DNA of 64,000 nt from Polytrichum commune. Lineage: Eukaryota; Streptophyta; Polytrichopsida; Polytrichales; Polytrichaceae. Positions within the stretch are counted from its first letter, which is position 1. Every line of letters begins with the position of its first letter. Shown here piece by piece: positions 57,868-64,000 of this stretch. The notes beneath the pieces were generated by a model. That model worked only from the letters and a program-made list of their open reading frames with translations. It ran no database searches and was not told where the DNA came from. Location of the stretch: NCBI GenBank assembly GCA_950295325.1, contig OX485806.1, positions 49,347,169 through 49,411,168 of the forward strand, in the 5' to 3' direction. Made by a program: the position numbers and the translations under genes.

Positions 57868-58917
57868 TGTCGCGCACCTCTCCATGAGGAGTGTCCAAAA
57901 CACCATGGGCACAAGGGGGACCCTGGAGTGACACCCGGCATTTGTGGCGCCGTTGGTGTGTCGCGCACCGCTCCATGAGGAGTGCCCGAAACACCATGGG
58001 CACAAGGGGGACCCCGGAGTGACACCCGGGACTTGTGGCGCCGTTGGTGAGAGGGCCCAAGTGATCCTAGTGTGGGTGAGGGCCCTGGGCGTTGGGAACG
58101 CCTCCCACCCACGAAGACTAGGAGGCATGAGGGTAAGGCCATGAGCTACGCGTAGTTCATGGCGTGGTGATTCTAGAATGCTCAAGATCACCTCAAGCGG
58201 AGGTGTGAGCTAGGAGTTATGGCCATTTGAGTGGGGCGCTGTCCCGGGACAGCGCCCTGGTACAGCAGTGCCTGGGAGTGATTCCCGGAACTGCCAAGGT
58301 TCAAACAGGCATAACTTCCTCAAGACTTGCCCGAATGGGGCAAGTGAGGAGTCCATCGGCATCTACGTGAAGCGTACATAAAGATGGAGTGGTTGGTTGT
58401 TATGATCAGACATTTTACAAGGAAGTTATGATGGTATGAAGCTGCTGGGGGAGTTCTAGGAAAATGTCCACTTGGCCCCAACTCTTGGTAGAGAGACAAG
58501 AGGTCTCATGATGGTGGGGTAGGGGCCCCGCGGAGAGTCCTAGAGGCTTATATGGGTGAGGTGGTGTGGCCTCACCCACCCGAGGCCGAACGGCACGGCC
58601 TCCATGGGCTTTGGCCCATTGTGAGGCCATAGTTGCCTAGTATGCTTTGGGTTGTTGTAGTGTTGCTCCGGCAATGCGATGATCAACATAAGATGGGACT
58701 TCCATGGATGGAAATCCACATCTAAGAATGGGTTACCGATTAAGGGGTGAGTCCCGAAAGCAAAGTAGGAGGGTTGGTTCCCAACCTATGAACTATATGG
58801 TCCGGGGTAGGAGGAGCTAACCATTAGCATGGCGGAATACGAATGGTTAGCGCTCGTAACCTTTGCTAGAATTGAAAATTGGCAAGATTGTCAAGGGGGC
58901 TAGCAAAGGTTGCGACA
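57868..58917 (+). repeat. Solo LTR at the transposase start codon, with its first 90 bp duplicated
   Basis: Target duplication ATGGC at 57863-57867 and 58918-58922. The LTR proper is 57958-58917. It is preceded by 57868-57957, a diverged copy of its own first 90 bp (TGTCGCGCACC to GCGCCGTTGGTG), all inside the same target duplication. The duplicated bases are the ATG and the start of the second codon of the transposase. Confidence 0.9.
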
Positions 58918-61900
58918 ATGGCCCTGCTTCATGCTGAACATCATTCTGTTCCGGTCCTCTTTGCATTAGGTGAAGACGGTCATGCTATAGTCACTTGTAC
59001 AGCGGTGAAGGTTTATTTTGATTCCTTTATCGAATTAACCTAATATAAGTGGTAAATAGACTTTAGATAGTAAATATGAGGTCGGTTAGGTAAGTTGGGA
59101 GTTAGAAACTAGCCTAGTAAGTAAATCCTAATAGGACAAGCATTAACGGAATATTATAGGACTATGTGAGGATTGACTTAGCTAGGGCAAGATTTAAGTG
59201 GTTGGTAAGGCTAAGATTGACTTAGCTAAGGGCTAAATCCAAAGTGACTACGCGACAACGGGTTAAAGGAGTGGAGCAAAACAACGTGGACTAGATGGAT
59301 GCACGTTTGACCAAGCCGATTCGCTTCGACGAGAGAAGATCCAAGTTGACAAGTGTCTTTGGGCACTACTAAGTCAAAATGGATCTAAGCGGATCCAATG
59401 CGAGGGTAGACGTGGCAAGACGGAATACCACGGAGTGTCTACCTCGACCACCTATTTAAGAGGCGTCGAAACTCCATCAAGCATTACCACTATTCCACTT
59501 CATCGGTCTCGGGCCCTTAGAGCCTCAACCTTCTCAACGCTTAGTTATTTATCTCGCCAACTTAGGTGTCCCCGACTTCTATTAGTAGTTAGTAGTTAGT
59601 AGTTAGTAGGGGGAGTGGTTGTACTCCTTGAGAAGGAGTAAGTGTTTCTATCTTTCAAATAAAATATTCTCTTATAGTTTTATTAGTATTTTCCTCTTTG
59701 TATGACATTCACATTCCTCACCTCTTCTTTACTTGTTAGTGAAGCAACCTTAGTTTATATAGAATGAAAATTAGTTAGCAACTTGAATCATATAGGACAG
59801 CGTACTTTAGAGGCTTGCCACGTCTTACTAATAAATCTGATTTCAATTTATTTTATATGCATAGATAGATAATAAAATTGTCTTTCCAAAAAAATTAGTT
59901 TCATGCACATCTAAAATTCTGTCTAGAAGTTATAAGTGTTTCCGTGAGACAGCTCCTGATGTAGCACTGCTGACTTTGAAGCTTCACCCCGGTTAGCTGG
60001 TTGGGCCATTTTCTACAAGTTTTATATTTCTAGGTAGGACTTGAAGTTATCTATCCTTGCGTCCTAATCTTGCGTAAAACTAAAACGTTGTCCAAAAGTT
60101 ATGAGGGTTTCCGTGAGGCAGCTCATATATTTCTTCTTTCTTCATATTCCTTTTTGATTAGTTAGAAGTTTTATTAGCATTTGGTATTCTTTGCATTGAT
60201 TTTTAGTAGTTTAGCTACATTAAAAGGGTCTAGGTTGCCTATTCCAAGGTAACTAAGCTTAAGTTGGACTAATCGGATACTTAAGAGGCTAACTATTATC
60301 TTTTCTCTCAAAAAGACTTTCGAATCTTATAAAATGTATTTGTGAACGAAAAGTAAGCACGACTCAACCCTTTGGCTTGGAAACCAAGGGGGTTGCGTAC
60401 TTTACCTCACAACAGCATTAAGTTTGAGGTTTCAGTATCGTGATGTCACTATCTTTGTCGAAGAAGAAGTTTTTGACGATCAAACCGGTCTACTTTCACA
60501 TGCAGTTTGTCAAACTAGAGGAGAAAATGACGTCGGTTCGTTCTGGTTGCTAAAGCCTGGAAAATATCGTGTATATGGAGTCTCAGAGTCTATGTTAGAG
60601 TGTTCGACTGAACTTCTAACACCTAAGGAGTCGTCCACTGTTAGCATTGAGAGACCGGTGCTGTCTAGGGTCAAAATTGAGCCCGGTCTAGAAACAATTT
60701 ATAAGTTGAGTGATGATTCCGACGGCGATGTTGAAGTTCTAAGATCAGAGAGTAAGCTTCATTGTCTCCACAAGTAGTTCACAAGGAAACAACTCCTCCT
60801 GTTGGTCCGTCTCGTAATCCTGGTCAGTCCAAGGTTGTGTCAAGTCTTGTTGTCAGTATCATTCATTCATTGATGCGCCTTGGAGCTCGTAAGCGGTCCA
60901 AAAGTGTGTTGTCTCGAATTAACTTTGATGCAATTAGACTCTAGCAGGTTGATTACCTTCCCCCTCGATACGATGGGGACGTTATCTTCAAATTTCCACC
61001 TTTAGGTGACCATGGCCAAAATACAAAGGCCAAGCAGCTTCCTGGAATGGATAGAAGGTACGATGGCCATGCTTGGTCTCGCACGATTACAAACATTATT
61101 CAGAATGATCTGAAACTTTTGTTTCATACATCTTCTTGTTTGGGCCACCTCCGTTGCGACAATCATGCCTGTGAGTATCTTCAGTGAGACCACGGGACTT
61201 CCAAAGTAAATGAAACAGAGTGGGAAGGATTATCTGAGAAAATGTTTGAAGTGGGGTCCAAGCCTCCCACTGGTTCAACCGTTGTTTGCAAATCCTGTAA
61301 CGTCCCTCCCACTTGTGTTGTTGTCTGCCCTTCCAAGATCTACTATGTTACTGCGACACCTCACATGACGAGGGCTTGTGTGCATTTGGGATCTTACGAC
61401 CATCCCGTCAAGTCAGGTGATCATCGGGACTTCATCGATTTGACAGACAACTTGATTGGGGAGCAAATCGAACGCACCCCATCAACCACTCGCTCAGCTA
61501 TTGTGCTTGAAACTGCAAAGGAAGTACTGGGCCCACTCCTCCTTGCTAAAGAAGGTGAACCATAGAAGATCTTGGAGTTGGACGAGCTGCAAGTTATTTT
61601 CGATCGGTGTAAGCACCTCACCTCACCCAACATTCGTAACGTAGTCACCACGTTCAAGACTATCCGTCGCTTTGGAGTCATGGACAGTATTACCAAGTTA
61701 CACGGTGCTAGCAATTGGAAGTTCGTGCAACATAATAGGTTTCCAGGGCAAGGAGCGGACATGGACAAGGTCTTTGTCTTCAAGATGTCTGAAGTTGGAC
61801 CGGGCAGCAGAGTCGACCTGGTCAAACGAATGCAGTCCAGTGGTGATCTAGAGAACTCTTGGATAATGTTTGACCATGTCAAACGTGTCAGGTCGTGGAC

Positions 61901-63927
61901 GACAATGGCTTGCCATGTGTACGATTCCACATATTGCCGTGTCATGACCATCGCAGTATGCGACATGCAGTCTGAAGATGTTGCAGCCCAGTCAGTCGTA
62001 TGGAAGAACCTGAACGCTCTCATGGCTCAACATGGAGTAGACAAAGTAAATTTTAAAGGTTTCATAGCCAACAGTGCCCAAGCCAACTGGAATGCTGTTC
62101 GAATCATATACGGAAGTGGAGATGCGTCTGAGAAGATGGTGGACAGAGAGAGGACTTGTCTTTTCCATTGGACGCAGTCCTTGGAGAAACATACCAAGGC
62201 CGATATCCGTCAAGACCTGCAATATCAGCATCGAATACTATGCCAGCAATACAAGAATGCAAAATCGATGGCGGAGGCCGAGACAAAGTATCTGGCAATT
62301 CGGGCATGGTGGATGTCATCCGGTGCAGCAACTGAACAAGCTCTACCTCGACTGGAGCTCTGGCTGCCTTCTGGCATTTCCGTTACCGCCAATGGGGTGG
62401 ATTTATGGAGTTGGTAAGTCTATACTTGCCTATATATTTCCTCTATAGTTCAATCTTTATAGTTCAACTACATTGATTCCACCATTATTTTAATTTCAGA
62501 CTGTATTCTCATTGCAGGATCTAAGTGAAGATGAATTAGCGGAAATGCTATCCTGTAACCTTGCTGAATCTATTCATAACAAGTGGAAGCAGTAATCTGG
62601 CGATCGAGGCAGCGACCTTTATGTGGCAACAGTCGATGACTTCGTGCGTGCTTTCATGCAGTGCTCAGCATATTCCCAATTCCTGAAGGGAGAGAACCCT
62701 GGAACTGGACCGTCGAAGGAGGAATTGAAGCTGAGGCGTGCTCAAAGGTCAGTTGCAAAAACAAGAAACTCGAAACCGTTGCATGAGGCCATCTTGTGAA
62801 TGCCTGGCGGTGACGAGTGGTGTACCAGGACTCCCCACCTCGAAGGGGAAGAGGTATTTGTTTCTCTAAAGCGTAAACCAGATATTGTGTTCGGTGACGA
62901 ACGTGAATCTCACAGGCCAGACAAGATCAGTATATCCCGACCACGCGTCCAAACCAGATCTGCCCGACTGAACGATTCTCCACCTCCTGCGACAACTCCA
63001 CATTCTCCCACAACTACAAATGAAGGGCAACCACAACTTCCAACACATGACGCTCCGCAGCAGGTGGATCGATACCACGTCACCGCAATTGAGGAGATAT
63101 TATGCAATCCTGCCCAATGGCACATCGCACGGCTGCCTAAGATATCTGCGAAGGCTTGCTTTGCTCTACAAGCAATCACCAAGAAGAAGTGCGTCGCTCG
63201 GATTGTACAAGACGGGAAGAGCACCGCTGCACCTAACTACTCGGGCCTCATGGACAACTATCGGAAGAAGAGATTGGACCCTCAAGACTTCTTTTTCTGC
63301 AGTGACGACATTGAGAGATGCATTAAGGGTACAAAAAGGAGATGGGTGGTCTCAGTCCCGAACGTTCCGGAGGTATGGCCGGTTAAGTTGGGGACCAACT
63401 TAACCTGCAAAGAGATCATCTCTTTAGAAAACGCATGATTTAGACTGCCCCAGCGGAAGGAGATGACACCTTCCAAACTTTTTCAGGACCACCCGTTACC
63501 TTTGGACTTAGCAAGCTACACGACTCCTGCATATCCGGATGAGTTTCCCATCCGCCATTCAGGGAAGTTGATTAGGCGCAACAAAAAGGCCCCGTCAACA
63601 AAACACGCCAATAATTGTGCCTCGGCCCTATCACTGAATGCCAAAGTGCACAATTTGTGCATGCTTCCAGCCCCTGCCTTAGGATGCATTGTCTCATTGG
63701 ATTCCGGCACGCCCCCAAAGGTTCAGCAATACTACTTGACGATTTCGCATCTGCCAGCATGCACTTGTCCTAACTTCAAGGATATGGCGACTAAAGCAAT
63801 TGGAAAACGGGGTCAATGGGCCAACTGTAAGCATTTGTACTATTTATTTACTGTAGTCTGTGGTTTGGACTCAGAATCAGACATGTTCATTCATGCAACT
63901 AGTTTTAGCTTCAACGAAGTGAAGTGA
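58918..63927 (+). pseudogene. Mutator-like transposase with SWIM zinc finger (copy 2), multiply disrupted
   Basis: MALLHAEHHSVPVL starts at 58918; a 1.4-kb insertion (59004-60411) interrupts codon ~29, and the frame resumes at 60412 (ALSLRFQYRDV). A frameshift near 60.76 kb and stops at 60942, 61185, 61563, 62593, 62797 and 63436 follow. Domains: FLYWCH-like GHLRCDNHACEYL, CKSCNVPPTC knuckle, MULE core with YDSTYCRVMTIAVCD and FIANSAQANWNAVRIIYGSG, then CLFHWTQSLEKH. An intron lies at about 62414-62517, then a nuclear, Pro-rich linker and the SWIM finger CTCPNF...NCKHLYYLF near 63770-63845. TGA at 63925 is the likely natural end. Relatives as I remember them have Asp where IANSAQ has Asn (62070-62072). 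Confidence 0.85.
59004..60411 (+). mobile_element. 1.4-kb LTR-like insertion in the transposase gene
   Basis: Bounded by ACAGC at 58999-59003 and 60412-60416. Removing it with one ACAGC gives an uninterrupted reading TCTALSLRFQY that matches copy 1. It has CCTATTTAAGAGGC (about 59451, TATA-like), an AATAAAATATTC poly(A)-type signal near 59661, and a (GTAGTTA)n run at 59582-59607. Size and layout fit a solo LTR of another family, though its ends (GGTGAAGG...CTCACA) are not a clean TG...CA. Confidence 0.75.
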
Positions 63928-64000
63928 GTTTTGGAAGGTGGGTTACTGAAGTACCTTGACTCTTAGAGTTTTCTGTTTCTTTAAATAAACATATGTATGC
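63928..64000. other. 3' flank of the transposase
   Basis: Short AT-rich tail; AATAAACATATG near 63985 could be a polyadenylation signal. The element terminus lies beyond the window. Confidence 0.4.

Larger units (their letters stand above)
45728..64000. mobile_element. Element 2: composite Mutator-like element with ParB-methyltransferase cargo (right end outside window)
   Basis: It starts at GGGAAAAGCTATTTAGTGAG, interrupting gypsy integrase homology, so it inserted into that fragment. Content from left: conserved terminus, ParB-methyltransferase gene (minus), shared promoter, small gene (plus), solo LTR, second LTR-like insertion and transposase (plus) to 63927. It is at least 18.3 kb with the nested insertions. 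The right terminus is not in the window. Confidence 0.72.

Noticed and set aside
21584..63927. Recent large inverted segmental duplication
   Set aside because: The two halves share gene order but have clearly diverged proteins, different intron repeats and different insertions, so they are separate old insertions.

Overview
This is nuclear DNA of a green plant (streptophyte) and is almost entirely mobile-element territory. Evidence: GT-AG introns, a decayed Ty3/gypsy chromovirus with an initiator-tRNA primer site, Mutator-like transposase genes, and an interstitial CCCTAAA/CCCTAA telomere-like tract near 15.0 kb. I cannot name the species. The protein families look more like a moss, liverwort or charophyte such as Chara than a flowering plant, but that is a weak inference. 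I saw no intact housekeeping gene. || Region 1 (1-13.4 kb, mostly minus strand): one intron-containing gene, read right to left. It has an N-terminal unknown domain, a ParB-like 'DGQHS' domain, a helical region, a proline-rich/coiled-coil exon and, probably by splicing, an FCP1/HAD phosphatase-like exon that runs off the left edge. A 7,055-bp gypsy element (3049-10103) with 5-bp target duplications splits one of its exons. The gene also carries a frameshift and an in-frame stop. Its introns, two places in its coding sequence and its upstream flank carry copies of a 22-bp palindrome with a variable central dinucleotide. || Region 2 (13.4-17.8 kb): AT-rich DNA, microsatellites, and a 178-bp tandem array built around the same palindrome. 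No palindrome was found beyond 17.73 kb. || Region 3 (18.05-21.18 kb): a plus-strand gene resembling the DUF7869 transposase-like family, broken by one TGA. || Region 4 (21.6-34.0 kb) and region 6 (45.7 kb to the right edge): two diverged copies, in opposite orientation, of one large composite element. Each has (a) a 13-exon gene for a ParB-like domain fused to a DNA N6-adenine/N4-cytosine-type methyltransferase, (b) a small basic-tailed protein transcribed divergently from a shared promoter, and (c) a Mutator-like transposase with a SWIM zinc finger (only its N-terminal half remains in copy 1). Ten of the thirteen exons have identical lengths in the two copies, or nine if exon 2, which was set by reading phase, is left out. 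The methyltransferase copy at 46.2-56.7 kb shows a single premature stop; the one at 24.9-32.8 kb has at least two stops and two frameshifts. Homologous introns in both copies are filled with tandem minisatellites sharing a CTCGG..CCGAG core. || Region 5 (34-45.7 kb): a CCGGA-rich retroelement relic with a broken gag-like gene, a solo LTR, a 74-bp tandem array, unannotatable DNA and a second gypsy fragment into which element 2 inserted. || The LTR family of region 1 recurs as three solo LTRs (41.3, 48.5 and 57.9 kb), each with a perfect 5-bp target duplication. || The most unusual content is the transposon-borne ParB-DNA methyltransferase and the 22-bp palindrome family associated with a second ParB-like gene.
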